A DNA stretch of 64,000 nucleotides from Adenophora triphylla var. japonica (GCA_022495995.1 JAFEMH010002572.1:266494-330493); one strand, 5' to 3'. Shown: positions 32,331-43,340, numbered from the stretch's first letter. Program-made: numbers and translations. Notes: generated by a model not told the origin, from the letters alone.

Positions 32331-32930
32331 TACTCCTACGGCCAGAACTTGCCCCTTGGCCGAGCCCCTGTGCAATCCAGCATGCCTCTTGCCTTGGTTT
32401 GTACCACTAGTATTCTTTGGATAGGGGAGGAGTCAGCAACAGTGGAGTAGCGGCTGATTGGAGGGATGGGTGCTGGCTGGATTTGGGTTCGTGGCGATGG
32501 AAACAGGAAGAGCAAAAGGGACGGCGGCAGTGGGGGAGTAATGGGTTAGGGCTTGAATCAATGGAAGAACTCGCCGGAATTTCTGAAGCTTTGGCCGGAA
32601 TTGATGAAGGTTCGGCCGGATTTGGTGAAGCTTTTGGCCGGAATTGCAGAGGGAAAGATTCTTTTGCCGGAACTGAGATTTTTGGGTTTAAGGAAAAAGG
32701 AAATCAATTGAATTGCAGAAGGAACTTGGCCGGTAATGCTTTGGCCGGAATTGATGAAGCTTTGGAGAAAGGGCTTGGGTTTTGGAACGAAACTGGGAAG
32801 GAGGAGATTAGGGGAGGACGGCGAATTAAAGAGAGCTTTGGGTTGTAGCGGGTTTGAAAAGGGTTTTGGGTTGTGGCTGGAAATGGCGAAGGATGGGAAG
32901 GATTTAGGGCATAAATCAACGCCAGAATCT
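32331..32930 (-). other. Ser/Pro-rich open region upstream of the LEPA fragment
   Basis: The minus strand encodes stretches such as SKASSIPAKALPAKFLLQFN and ASEIPASSSIDSSPNPLLPH with four copies of a SSIPAKA-like unit. The composition resembles a chloroplast transit peptide or an untranslated leader of the captured transcript. Frame breaks and an internal stop make translation doubtful. On the plus strand the same DNA shows a GGCCGGAATTGATGAAGCTT repeat. Confidence 0.4.
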
Positions 32931-32936
32931 CACTAT

Positions 32937-33041
32937 GGGCGGTCGCTCACAACCCTTGGGCGGTCGCCCATCAGTCCAGCAGTTTGACAGTCTTTCCCAA
33001 TTAACTTGGGCGGTCGCCCATAGCACATTGGGCGGTCGCCC
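32937..33041. repeat. Four copies of palindrome GGGCG-GT-CGCCC
   Basis: GGGCGGTCGC(C/T)C occurs at 32937-32948, 32958-32969, 33008-33019 and 33030-33041. The arms are perfect 5-bp complements around a GT centre, except one mismatch in the first copy. The cluster lies between the end of the Athila-type gag and the captured sequence on the coding strand. Confidence 0.85.
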
Positions 33042-33147
33042 ACCTTAACAGTGAAATTTTTTCTGATTCCTGATCTGCACATCACCACGAAAACAAACCC
33101 AAAGCATAATATCCACTAAAAAAAAATAAATTAAAATAAATCGACTC

Positions 33148-33186
<39 letters not shown>

Positions 33187-33266
33187 GAAAACATTTAAAG
33201 GAACTACAAATTAACCTACTCACCTTGGGTTGCCTCCCAAGTAGCGCTTTGTTTAAGGTCATTTAG
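33042..33266 (-). other. Spacer after Athila-type gag
   Basis: Contains a poly-T tract (33151-33182). The downstream continuation LNDLKQSATWEATQGE of the gag frame follows the stop near 33266, so the stop may be a mutation. Confidence 0.5.
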
Positions 33267-34298
33267 CTAGACCGATGCCAAGGTTATCTTAACCTTCACC
33301 TTCCTTCCTTTTGCCCACTTCACCGTCTCCCGGGTTTTCACTTTCAGTTTTAGCCCCCTAAATATTCCCTTAGATATATGATCAATTAGGGCCCAAGGAA
33401 ATTTTTTACTTTTATGTTTCTTGGGCTTCTTCTCTCGGGAGTCCTTGCCACTTTCTCCATTTTCAAAGATGGGAGGGATCACCAAAATGATGGAGGATTC
33501 GTCATCGGCATTTTCCATGAGTAGAGGTTGGTGTTCATTCATAACTGGCTTTTCGATCTTGGCGAGAATGACCATTTCTTCTTGAAATTCATTGACCCGC
33601 ATCTCACCATAAAGAGCAAACTCAATTTCATCAACTTGCTCATGCCATGATTTCTCAACAATTTCTTCCGTCTCCATACAACCCGAACTATCATACAATT
33701 GCACTTCACTAGAATTTTCATAGGAAGTTTCATAGACAAAATCCTCCCTTTCATTTTCCAAAAGTGGCTCTTGTTGTAGTTCGTTCTCAAGTTCTTCATC
33801 GGAGTCTTCATAGACAAAGTTCCCCAATGAGTCCCCCAATAGTTGTTCTTTGGGTTGTGCATGGATTAAGGTCGAATTTTGATTCCTCAATGCCTCTATC
33901 AATTTTTCCAATTCTTTCTCAAGTTTTTTCATTGAAGCTTCTTGGTTCTCCATTCTTTGGTCAATAGCCACCTGATTTTGTTGCGAGACCACCATAAAAT
34001 TTTGCAAAGTTTCCTCCACACTTGGCCTCACAGGCCCTTGTTGCTGCGGTTGTGGCATCGGTGGTTGATATTGCCGCTGAAAATGACCTTGCCATTGATT
34101 TCCTCCCCATGAAAAGTCGGGATGATTTCTCCAACCGGGATTACTCTCTCCTTGACTTTGTGAATGGAACAGACTCCCTTCTTGTGGATAATACTCAAAA
34201 GAATATGTTCCCGAAGGGCACTCATAAGAACCATGAGAGTATAATCCACAATTTCCAAATGACCCATAGATGTCATAGTTATACATCCTTGAGTCCAT
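33267..34298 (-). CDS. Athila-type gag C-terminal part with zinc-knuckle remnant and coiled coil
   Basis: A 343-codon frame starts MDSRMYNYDIYGSFGNCGLY, 121 bp inside the LTR. CGLYSHGSYECPSG corresponds to the Athila zinc-knuckle zone, and NPGWRNHPDFSWGGNQWQGH is the hallmark Athila gag motif that follows it. Next come a Gln/Pro-rich segment, a coiled coil (residues ~110-145, NQEASMKKLEKELEKLIEAL), an acidic part, and a basic tail KKPKKHKSKKFPW. The capsid-like N-terminal domain is absent, so the ORF starts near the zinc knuckle. It is intact, which suggests recent origin and possible RNA-binding function, unproven. Confidence 0.8.
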   Translation of the reverse strand: MDSRMYNYDIYGSFGNCGLYSHGSYECPSGTYSFEYYPQEGSLFHSQSQGESNPGWRNHPDFSWGGNQWQGHFQRQYQPPMPQPQQQGPVRPSVEETLQNFMVVSQQNQVAIDQRMENQEASMKKLEKELEKLIEALRNQNSTLIHAQPKEQLLGDSLGNFVYEDSDEELENELQQEPLLENEREDFVYETSYENSSEVQLYDSSGCMETEEIVEKSWHEQVDEIEFALYGEMRVNEFQEEMVILAKIEKPVMNEHQPLLMENADDESSIILVIPPIFENGESGKDSREKKPKKHKSKKFPWALIDHISKGIFRGLKLKVKTRETVKWAKGRKVKVKITLASV

Positions 34299-34396
34299 TT
34301 GAATGTTTAGTTGTCGGTCACCAAGTCAAAACAAAAAATATATACAAAATAATATTCACAATAGCAAATAATTAAATCAACTTTAAAATAAACGCG

Positions 34397-34414
34397 TCCC
34401 CGGCAACGGCGCCA
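34397..34414 (-). other. Athila-like primer binding site, tRNA-Asp type
   Basis: The minus strand reads TGGCGCCGTTGCCGGGGA, 5 bp after the LTR end. From memory it is complementary to the 3' end of tRNA-Asp and is used by Athila-type elements. It fixes the element's orientation as minus. Confidence 0.88.
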
Positions 34415-34419
34415 AATTT

Positions 34420-35858
34420 TGACGAGTGTCGAATTGCGTCAAAAATAAATTCCGACTCAAACTACCTACAATTGATTTGTAGATAGGGTAAGTAGGGTCG
34501 AACCACCGAGACACGTATTTCAAAGTAGAAAAATTATTGCTATGGCAAAGATTTAATAAAAAAAAAAAAGTTTTGTTGTTTTAACTAATGCTTTTGAAAA
34601 AAAACTAAATTTGTATAGAAGAGATTTAAATAATAAAATAAAATGGAATTCTCGGGATTGGGTTCACAATTATGCTCAAATTTCAATAATCATCAATCAA
34701 AGTATACTTGGGGTTCGTTCTTACGAAATTATGATTGGGACACTTAGGCGGGTGATTTGCAATCAAGTGCTTCCAACTAATCTATTCCCTTGGCCCGTTC
34801 ATAGATTAATTGGAAACCCATTTAGAAAAGAAGAACGTCAAGAACGACAATTCTTATGAATCTTTTGGCGGGGATTCAACAAATTGTAATTATCAAGCAA
34901 AGACTAATTACAATTGCGAATTTGGCGGTTCACAATTATAATTCAAGATCATTCAAAAACACATATGGCATGCAACATACATATTCTAAAATTGCATTAA
35001 GAACTACTTGATAATCCCAAGACTTACAATGATAATAATGAAAATTAAAACTTAAAACATAAAATGTTACCTCCAATCCCAAGAATTTAGATTTAGCTAT
35101 CCATGGGAACCATGAACAACAAAAAGAAAATATGAAAAAAATAAAAAAATGAAAAGATGATAATTATCCTAAGAATAGTGTTTTTTCTCCTCTCTTAATA
35201 CCCACGGCAAATAAACTGCTCCCTCTCTTTAATACCCTCAACTAATTGCTAATAAAAATCCTCCTTGCAATGCTCCCTTAAAAATAATACCCACGTTTTG
35301 CAATTTTTCCAAATTCCTAACCCCCCACATCATTGTGAACAATCACCTTAATTAATATTCTTAATTAAGATTAAGCCCACAAAACCCAACTCAATTCCTT
35401 GCATGGCCCATTGTCTTCCAAACTCAGCCCAACTCCTTGCTATCCTCGGCCAGCCTTGCTGTTCATGCCTTGGCCTTGTGATTGGTGATGCTCGGCCAGC
35501 TTCCCCATTTGGCCCCAACTTTTGTACCTCCTTAGATTCGCTTCGTCCCATAATTGCAACGTCATTTTTTCTTCGCATTTTGGACATTATAAAAATTATG
35601 TTACACTTTCCTTGAGCTTCCATATTTTCACTTTGTCCCAAAACTTTATAGAACCATTTTTTTCAACTTCCAAAATTTACACTTAGATACTTGCACTTCC
35701 AAAGTGACACAAAATGCTTCGAATTCGCTCAATCTCCACTTGGCCCCTGAAAACTAAATAAACACTAAAAACACACATTAAAATACACACAACTCAAGGA
35801 TTAAGCAAATAATAAGTTCATAAAATATTCAATGGATGAGTGTAAAACTCACTCATCA
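34420..35858 (-). repeat. 5' LTR of the Athila-like element
   Basis: Partner of 28519-29955. It starts TGATGAGTGAG on the minus strand at 35858 and ends CGTCA at 34420. It should contain the element's promoter, but no strong TATA box was singled out in this AT-rich LTR. Confidence 0.93.
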
Positions 35859-36660
35859 GACTGCATGCCCGAAAACCCATTTGGACACATATACCTTGGC
35901 GATGAAGGCCAAAGGGTGCACCAATCAGCAGTTAGCTGACTATTTCAGTCTATCCTTGAAGTCCAGTGCCTTAAAATGGTTCTTCCGTTTGAAACCTGAA
36001 GCCAGGACTACGTGGGACCAGATTGCCAATGCCTTCACAGAGAAATATAAGGCCAACTTGGAATGGGAAACAAATAGAGTTGACCTACAAACAACAGTGC
36101 AGCGTCCTGATGAGAATGTTGGGGACTTCTACAAGCGGTGGAATCTGAAACTCAGTGAAATGGCCATCCCTCCTTCCGAAGAGGAGCAACTGGACATCTT
36201 CCAGTCATGCCTGAAACCACATCTGAGAGCCTCCCTCGCTCACTTCCCGTACTCGGACTTACGGGCCATGGTTAACTCCGCGGCTAAGTTTGAAAAGGCT
36301 TACAATCGCAACCGCTTTGCACTCCTTAGAGATATCGGGCTCCTCCTTCAAACACTGCCCCCGCTCCCGCTAGAGGCAAAGAGGTGATTAGCTATGCGGG
36401 ACAGGAATGTAATAACATAACTCCTTTTGCCCCCAGAAAACCAGCCGAGCCCAGACCACGGGTCATGAATCACGAAAACTTTGGAATGCCTCTGAATGAC
36501 ATCTTTAGGGGACTGGTGAAGGAAGGCTTGCTGCGGCCTTTGGAGAATTTCCAACCCAGGAATCCGAATGCTCCCGTGGATACTACAAAGTATTGTGCTT
36601 TTCATCAAGCTCACGGACATCGACCGACAACCGCTTTACTCAAAAAGGCAATCCAGAGCT
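35859..36660 (+). pseudogene. Tat element A gag, 3' part (capsid-like domain)
   Basis: Removal of the insertion and one GACTG copy joins this frame to the upstream part without a break: DLFDGT continues as ACPKTHLDTYTLAMKAKGCT. The domain has SLKSSALKWFFRLKPEARTT and VGDFYKRWNLKLSEMAIPPS, typical of retrotransposon gag (PF03732-like). The frame shifts near 36370 into PRPRVMNHENFGMPLNDIFR and ends near 36660. No zinc knuckle is seen. Confidence 0.85.
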
Positions 36661-37864
36661 AATAGAGCAAGGAAAATTGGAAGGCCCCGAAGGACCTAAT
36701 ACATCAAAAATCCTCTCGCCAAGGAACCATAATCGAGGTGAATATGATTGAATGCGGAGAATCTTCGCATGCCCGGGAAGATGCGATGAAGGTCCCCAAA
36801 TACCCGTGGCCAACCTCGTCGAGGATCCTGAATTCGGATTCCCCCTCAGCCTTGAGGATATCGAACGAATCAACCCATCTTGGTCTCATGTCAGAGACTC
36901 CTTGCAAGAATACGAGGCCCGCTATTTCTCGGATGAAGGGAAGGCCAATACTGAAGAGCTGGGGCTGTTCCGGTCAAAACATGAGAGGACCATTTACACA
37001 AGATGGTTAGAACAATCGAGAAGAATTGAACAAGAAAGCTTCCGGCGAGCACATGTACTGGGGCTTATCAGCAAAGAGGCCGAAGAGCATCTGGAGCTAG
37101 TACACTTCCACAAACTGGCTATTGGAGAAGTCAAATACGACCCCGAAGGCAGTGAAATTGAAGAATCAGAGGAGGAAGAACCCTTCTACATTCTACCTGG
37201 TGTCAAATACGTGCCACCCCCTCTCACTCTTCCCCCGCAGTTTCTGGGACGAGAATCTGAGTCACAATTGCCACTTCCGGGAATGGGAGCATATGACAAT
37301 TTCTGCGGCTGCACGCACCCATATTCCCCTAACGGGTTTGATCGGCGTTCCCTCTCCGCCGAAATCCCGGTAGTATGGGAAGAAGATTCCGATGACAGCG
37401 ATGATGATGATGATGACGAGAGTGAAGAGTCAACTGAGGCCCCAGATCCGGAAACAATCTGGAACAATCATGCCGAAAATGAGCCCATGGGAGCCGGGCA
37501 CAATGGTTGGTTGTCAGCAAGTGACGATGAAGGACCACCGGAAAATGCAAGTCAAATGCCAGTAGGGGTGGACCCCCAAGAACTGCACCTCGTAAGATGC
37601 ACATGCGGTCAATGTCCGGATACTTCAGAGGATGAGGGACAGCAAAGCCCGCGCCCAGATCCGTACATATCTGAAATCCTAGAACACAACGTCCCTTATA
37701 AGAACCTGACTGGTGAATGGAAAGGGTTCATTGAAGCACTGGTCGAGAATGGAGGGTTTCAGCCACCAGAAGATGAAGAATTCGTAAACGTTATCGGATC
37801 TTTTTCTTCTTTCCCGAGAACGGATGGCATAACAACCGTAAGTGTCACAATCGGGCCGCTCTAG
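36661..37864 (+). CDS. Gag-protease spacer ORF of Tat element A, acidic, unknown function
   Basis: An open frame of up to 370 codons (36752-37864) reads PQIPVANLVEDPEFGFPLSL, IERINPSWSHVRDSLQEYEA, LPGMGAYDNFCGCTHPYSPN, an acidic run (WEEDSDDSDDDDDDESEEST) and VRCTCGQCPDTSEDEG. The CGC and CTCGQC clusters might bind metal. This long acidic segment lies between gag and protease and is the longest intact ORF left in A. I do not recognise a domain. Confidence 0.55.
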
Positions 37865-37918
37865 CGCAGCGAGTGCCTGCAATCACTGAAAAGGGTTATT
37901 GATCTGAACGTCTCCCCA

Positions 37919-38828
37919 GTGGCCTTCATACCTATGAATCCACATGACGCCTTCCTAATTGCTCCAGTGCCCGACAATGGACCCCGGGTGCTCCTTATTT
38001 GGACACAGATCTATCGAGCTGCTACATCAAACTCCGAAGGGGAACATTGCCTATCCTTCACTTGTGGCTGCCCTACTTGCAAGATTGAAAGAAAAAGGAT
38101 GTACGATGAAATGGAGGCCGATAGCCATAACTCGTGGGCCATCCAGGATGAGATCGAAAAGCCCCGAGCCCGACAATAACGACTCTTGTTGCATGATAAC
38201 TATGAGCAAGGCAGGCCATGAGAGTGAATCGGAGGCCATCCAAGGGGCAACAACACAACCCCAGACTCAATAGCCTGTGACTTGGGAAGCAGTTATAAGG
38301 GCCGCCCGGGAAGGAGCCGGTGCGGCTCGGCCCTCACCGTTGCTAGACTCCGTCGGGCTCCAGTGGCCAATAGCCAAAAGGGCTCCCCCGTTGACCTTAG
38401 CAGCATTGAAGAAATCCAGTCAAGAAGTAACTGATGAGGAAGTCAACCTGTTGACCCGATCCGGGCAAATCTTCCAAGGGAATCCCAAGGCAGATAAGAA
38501 GGCCACAGATCAAACACCGAAAGAAGATCGCCGCCCCTATGCTAAGACAGCCGAAACTCCTGACCCCGGAAAAGAGGATCCCGTGCTCACCCAGTTGAAG
38601 CAAACACAGGCCAACATTTCCCTCTGGTCTCTACTCACTTCGTCCTATCCCCATAAGCTAAAGCTGGAAGAAAGCACAGCTCGCACTCTAGTGCCTATTG
38701 ATGCTACTCCCGATGATGTGGTACAGCTAATTGGAAACATCCATTACGGGAATATAATCACTTTCACAGATCTCGACCTCCCTCAATTTGGGGCTGATCA
38801 TAACGAGCCTCTCTTCATCACAGTCTAG
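37919..38828 (+). pseudogene. Tat element A protease-proximal linker
   Basis: Two frames are joined by a shift. The first is MAFIPMNPHDAFLIAPVPDN with a Cys motif FTCGCPTCKIER (37919-38179). The second is TWEAVIRAAREGAGAARPSP leading to VNLLTRSGQIFQGNP and a VQLIGNIHYGNIITFTDLDL segment (38277-38828). The LTRSGQIF region typically precedes the aspartic protease in this lineage. A TAG separates it from the protease frame. Confidence 0.6.
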
Positions 38829-39424
38829 TTGGATGAACGACGCCTCCCTCGGGTCCTGGTTGATAATGGGTCCGGAATGAACATTCTTCCGGCAAAGATC
38901 ATGAGCCTGCTTGATATCAAGACTACAGACTTGAAGCCTTCCTCCCTCACAGATCAAAGCTTACGACTCAACATCTCGAGCGAGTCCTTGGAGTCGCTAC
39001 CTTGGACCTCTGGTTTGGACGTAAATTGATACATGTGGAATTCCGGGTTATTGACATCCCGATTACTTTTAATGCCTTATTGGGAAGACCTTGGCTGCAC
39101 CGGAGTCAAGGGGGTCGCCTCAAGCCTCCACCGGTGTGTGAAATTCGTCTCGAATGGGGATCGACAACCATTTACGGGGATTTAGTCACTTTGGAGGGCA
39201 CGGATACGGGCGGAATACCTATTCTCGAAATCAAACATGATGAGGACGGCCTCATGCTGACAGGCTTCACAGTCGAGCCTCCTAAGGCCCAAGTGTGCAA
39301 CGTTGATCTGACGGTCACTCGGGACAAAATCCCTCCGGTCCTGAAAATGATGAGAAGGATAAGCTATCTACTCGGCCTCGGTGCAGGAAACACCAACAAG
39401 GAACTCACAAACTCATCGAGGTGA
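38829..39424 (+). pseudogene. Aspartic protease of Tat element A
   Basis: VLVDNGSGMNILPAKIMSLL gives the active-site Asp in the DNGS form typical of this lineage. A frameshift near 39015 leads to RVIDIPITFNALLGRPWLHR, the conserved ILGR-type flap/C-terminal motif. Retroviral-type proteases cleave the polyprotein. This copy is frameshifted between the motifs. Confidence 0.82.
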
Positions 39425-40510
39425 AAGGACGGAATACTCGCCACGGCACAGGATATGAGACCTCCTCGGTGGACACCGCAAAAGGAAAAAGATTTGAAGG
39501 CGCCACGGGAAGGGCCCGGTCGACGACCCTAAATCTCTCCCTTTCGGTCCTAATTTGGTGACTACTTTGTGAAGGGTCCCACACAACCCGGTAACATCAC
39601 GAGCCCACTTCTACAGTAAGAATGGCTAAAGCTACGGGATAGCCTCAATAAGTTCGGGGGAGCCAAAGCCAACCCGATCCGCGAGAATGTTCTGGACCTA
39701 CCCAGCGCCGGGGCTACCACTACCATGAAGAGTGAGTACACCTTCAAAGGCGTGCCAAGCCTAGTGGAACAGTTCGAGAAACTCACAACCACAATTCCTA
39801 CTACCCATGAAGGTCCGAAACCTGAATTCGAATTAACCGTGCCGAAAGCCAAAGCCACAGAAGTCTTTTCAGATGATTGGGATGGCCCAATCATGCAGCA
39901 GTTGTTCGGGGAAGAGATCCAGGTGCCAGATCTGATTGATTTCAGCTCAGTCAAAGAAATGGTAGCAATGATCGAGGGAGACAGCTCCCGAGTCATGAGG
40001 CCACTGACAGCAATGCCGCTAAAGAATCGGGAAACTCTCTCAGGCCCGTCCGCAACCAAAGAAGAAATGATCACCAAGCCTGGATTGGTCCCCCATCCCT
40101 TTGTGTCAACCTAGGAAAAGTCCTCAGAGTCTTTCATTGTTAAGGTCGAGTCTCTAGAGTCGTCCGACGGCCTTCGCCTGAAGACTACGAGTCCGTAGCA
40201 AGCGCTGTATTCCTTTTCGTTTTCAATGAAATGACGAACCTTTCTGAGTATCCCTTGATTGCCACTTTAACTAATGATGAATTAATTAATAAAATTTTTT
40301 TTTTTAATAATTCATTAGATAAAGAAGCAGACACAAAAAAAAAATCAAACAAAAAAAAAAGAAGAGGATCTTTAAGCAGGTTGTCCGGAAAGAGGAAAAT
40401 CGAGCCCAAGCTGCCGAAGAGATTTTGACGAGTGTGAATCTGGGAACTGCGGAAGAGCCTAAAGAGACGCAGATTGGTGATTTCTTCAAAGGAACTGGAA
40501 AGGATGCTCT
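39425..40510 (+). pseudogene. Protease-RT spacer of Tat element A
   Basis: Includes a 129-codon frame (39725-40114) with DDWDGPIMQQLFGEEIQVPD and a frame at 40231-40428 with LIATLTNDELINK, a poly-Lys tract, then KVNLGTAEEP-type sequence (TSVNLGTAEEPKETQIGDFF, near 40430-40490) that normally directly precedes RT. Parallel sequence in B (48660-49330) shows it is a conserved spacer. Ogre-type elements may have an intron here, which I could not confirm. Confidence 0.6.
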
Positions 40511-41315
40511 GCAAAATCCTACAAGATCCTCAACTCAAAGAAAGTTTCCCTCTTCATCAAAGAAAACATCATATGCAGATACGGGTTGCCGGTAGAAATC
40601 ATCTCGAGATAATGGATCCCACTTCGAAGGGGAATGTGACGGAGTTCTTTGGCGTAATTCCGAATAACCCGTCACAAGTCATCTCCTTACAGACCCCAAA
40701 CCAACGGAGCCGTCGAGGTAGCAAACAAGACTTTGGAAAACATTATCCGGAAAATGACTGTCCGAGGCAAAGATTGGCTCGAAAAGTTGCACCTGGCACT
40801 CTGGGGCTACAGAACATCCGTCAGAACGGCAACTGGGGAAACACCGTTTGCCCTCACATACGGAATGGAAGCCGTGCTCCCAATCGAATTGGAAATCCTC
40901 GCTCCGCGTCTTTGTGGAAAGCCAGATCAACGAGGTCGAATGGCTCCAGAGTCGCCATGACGAATTGGCCCTGCTAGATGAAAGCCGATTGAAAGCAATG
41001 GAACACATCCGAGCCTACCAAGGAAGAATGGCCAGAGCCTTTAACAAGAAAGTAAAGCATTGGGAGATCCGAGAAGGGGATCTCGTTTTGAAAGAAAAGC
41101 CCCCGGTCCGTATCAACCCGCTTGGCAAATGGGAGCCTGTTTGGGTCGGGCCATATGTCGTCCAAAAGATCTTCTCCGGAGGAGCCATGCAACTTGCAGA
41201 CCTCGACGGAAATCCCTTTGTACACCCAGTGAATGGTGACAAGCTGCGCGAGATACTACGCGTAAAAAAAAAAAAGAAAAAAAGAAGGAGTGCTAAAAGA
41301 GTAATACCCAACTAG
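40511..41315 (+). pseudogene. Integrase 3' part of Tat element A; RT and RNase H deleted
   Basis: The pre-RT spacer (GKDAL) is followed within ~15 bp by integrase sequence corresponding to SYKIL-NSKK and KENIICRYGLPVEI, then a 1-bp shifted DNGSHFEG, NKTLENIIRKMTVRGKDWLE, ALWGYRTSVRTATGETPFAL and the C-terminal GPYVVQKIFSGGAMQLADLD (GPY/F motif). Relative to B about 2.4 kb is missing, comprising all of RT, RNase H and the integrase zinc finger and first catalytic Asp. Confidence 0.85.
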
Positions 41316-41722
41316 GTTGAAAACCCGAAAAGGGCGGCCTAGGTAAAAAACAGGGTTGCACCAAAAAAAAAAAACAAAAAAAAACAAAAAAAAAAACAAA
41401 ACAAAAAAAAAACAAAAAAAAATCGGGTTGAACTACGAAGACTCCGAGCTCCTCAAAATGAGGGGAACGTAGGCGTACCGGAAACGGTTCCGTCTAAAAC
41501 ACAAATAAAAGTCATACTTTGACATCAATACAACTGATCAGACCATGAAAGCGTCTCGAAAAACTCTAAAGCAATTCAAATATTCATTACAAGTTAAAAG
41601 CTTTTTGATGAGTCTAAGCCCGATTCATTCCTACAACTGGCAACCTGCTAAAGGAAATTAAGATACATAATCAAACTAATGTGTCTGCCATGACAAAAAA
41701 GGGATACTCAAAAATCTCAGAG
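41316..41722 (+). other. A-rich 3' noncoding zone of element A
   Basis: After the integrase there is a run of A8-12/C tracts (41365-41422) and a GGGGAACGTAGGC motif. The motif is also present after B's integrase (52588), so both elements keep a conserved segment here. No ORF. Confidence 0.6.
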
Positions 41723-43216
41723 TCACTCCAAGCCACTCGAACTGGCCTCTCCCCTCTTCTTCCCCCTTCGAGTCTTCTTCTTCTGAACCGGAAAAATGTC
41801 GGTCTTCCTCCTACCAAGCTCTGGTATAGGAATAAGATCTATCAAACCAGCCTCTGTCAGGGCCTTAGTAGCCACCCTGGCGTCATCTCTCATCTCCTGT
41901 AGCCTAGCTGGTAGCATAGGAGCCCTCCTCTCCTGTCTCTTGACGTAAGCCTCATAGTCGGTCACAGCGTCTCCGCTCCTGTCATGAGGGTTGGCCCTTG
42001 CCTCGGCCCTCCTCCTCTCGGAAACTATCAGGTCCTCCGCACCCACAATGGCCTCACGCCGCCTCAAAATAGCCATCTGAGTCTCTCCTAAATGCCTCTC
42101 GTACCAATCCAGTACCAAGTGGTCGTGAACACAGTCTCGGATGCTCGAGAATAACCCGAGGAGGAAAGGCGTCATACCTCCATGCTCGGGAAAGAAATGG
42201 AAACACCGAGGGATCATCCAAAGAAACAGAGCCACCACCCGATGGCTATATCATCAAAGTTCTCCAAAGGAACTCCGCTCCAGGCCGAATCGTCTCGTAA
42301 CCAAGGACGGAATATAGAAGCCGGACCGAGAAAGCCCCTAGCATGACCACATGAGACCCGTCCTGAAGCACTCTGCGAGTCTCCACCCGCCAACAAGGCA
42401 CCGACCATCTCGATATCTTACGTCGGCGACCAGCCATCCAACGCTCCCATGAGCCCCGATCATCGAAATCCACGCAACCCCCTCCCGGCAAATGTCCAAG
42501 GCTTGATCATGTCGGGAGTTTCCCGAAGAATCCCCAAATGCTCCATCGGCCACAGGGGTCAAGAGGAACGGTGCCCCGTGCATATACCGCTTCCGTAGCC
42601 TATCGAGAGCATGGAAAGTCTCCCCCAGGATCAGAGGTACAACATCTCTACCCAAGTGACAATGAACGACTACATCCAGCAGAGACCGATGGCAGATCCC
42701 AAAAGAATAGACCATAAACAGGGTCCCGAACATGCAAAGTGCAAAGGCATCCCAATAGGCATCGTCGAGCAAGCCTAAGCCCCTAAATCTATCAGGGAGA
42801 CTGGAAATATCAAAATGATCGGGACCACGGATCATACCTTGCGCTTCCTTCAGGGAAAGATGAAGGAGGTTGCACAATCTGTCAACGAAAGAAGCCCCTC
42901 CGGGCAAAGGAACCGCTATCTCTTCCACCTCCGGACCACCAAGCAAGGCCCGAAATTCTTCGACGGTCGGAACAATCTCGTTGAAGGAAAGGTAAAAGAC
43001 ATGCCTCCTAGTATCCCAAAATGAGGAAGAAGCCCTCAGAAGATCGTAGTCCGGAATCAATTCTTTGAGAGACCATAAGCACTTCACCTTGTACCTTTCT
43101 TCAAAGAAGGACCTCCTCTCATGCATAATCTCCCGGGACCAATCCTTGAACTTGTTGAAGAATGACATTTGGGATTCTTGGGACAATTTTGATGGAGCTT
43201 TTCTAAGGTTTTCCAT
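41723..43216 (-). pseudogene. Antisense extra gene of element A, plant-mobile-domain type
   Basis: The minus strand begins MENLRKAPSKLSQESQMSFF with a 292-codon frame (43216-42338) containing CLWSLKELIPDYDLLRASSS, FYLSFNEIVPTVEEFRALLG and AYWDAFALCMFGTLFMV. It continues after frameshifts (near 42500, 42400 and 42240) to DHLVLDWYERHLGETQMAIL, ending with a basic tail TRRGKKRGEASSSGLE. The fold resembles the plant mobile domain (DUF7745/aminotransferase-like). Antisense extra ORFs downstream of pol are known in the Tat lineage. Function is unknown. Confidence 0.75.
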
Positions 43217-43340
43217 GGTTTTTCTCTCTTTCTCCCCGAAAATGGCTGTTTGGACTGAAGGTCGAAGAGATATTTGAATTTGAAATAAAGCAAAACCAGA
43301 TCTGTAGCAAAATTAAAGGACAATGTCAGATGCAGTCCCT

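Larger units (their letters stand above)
28519..35858 (-). mobile_element. Athila-like Ty3/gypsy element, non-autonomous, young insertion in gag of A
   Basis: LTRs at 28519-29955 and 34420-35858 are almost identical, and the duplication GACTG flanks both sides (28514-28518 and 35859-35863). Read on the minus strand it has a tRNA-Asp-type primer site next to the right-hand LTR, a partial Athila-type gag (34298-33267), captured host sequence (32314-31376), pyrimidine- and T-rich filler, and a polypurine tract AAGTTTGGGGGTATT just before the left-hand LTR. It has no protease, RT, RNase H or integrase, so it relied on proteins from other elements. Confidence 0.92.

Noticed and set aside
37186..37604. 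Antisense ORFs opposite the acidic spacer of element A
   Set aside because: Low-complexity complement of the Asp/Glu-coding run (Ser or His repeats); no splice or promoter evidence.
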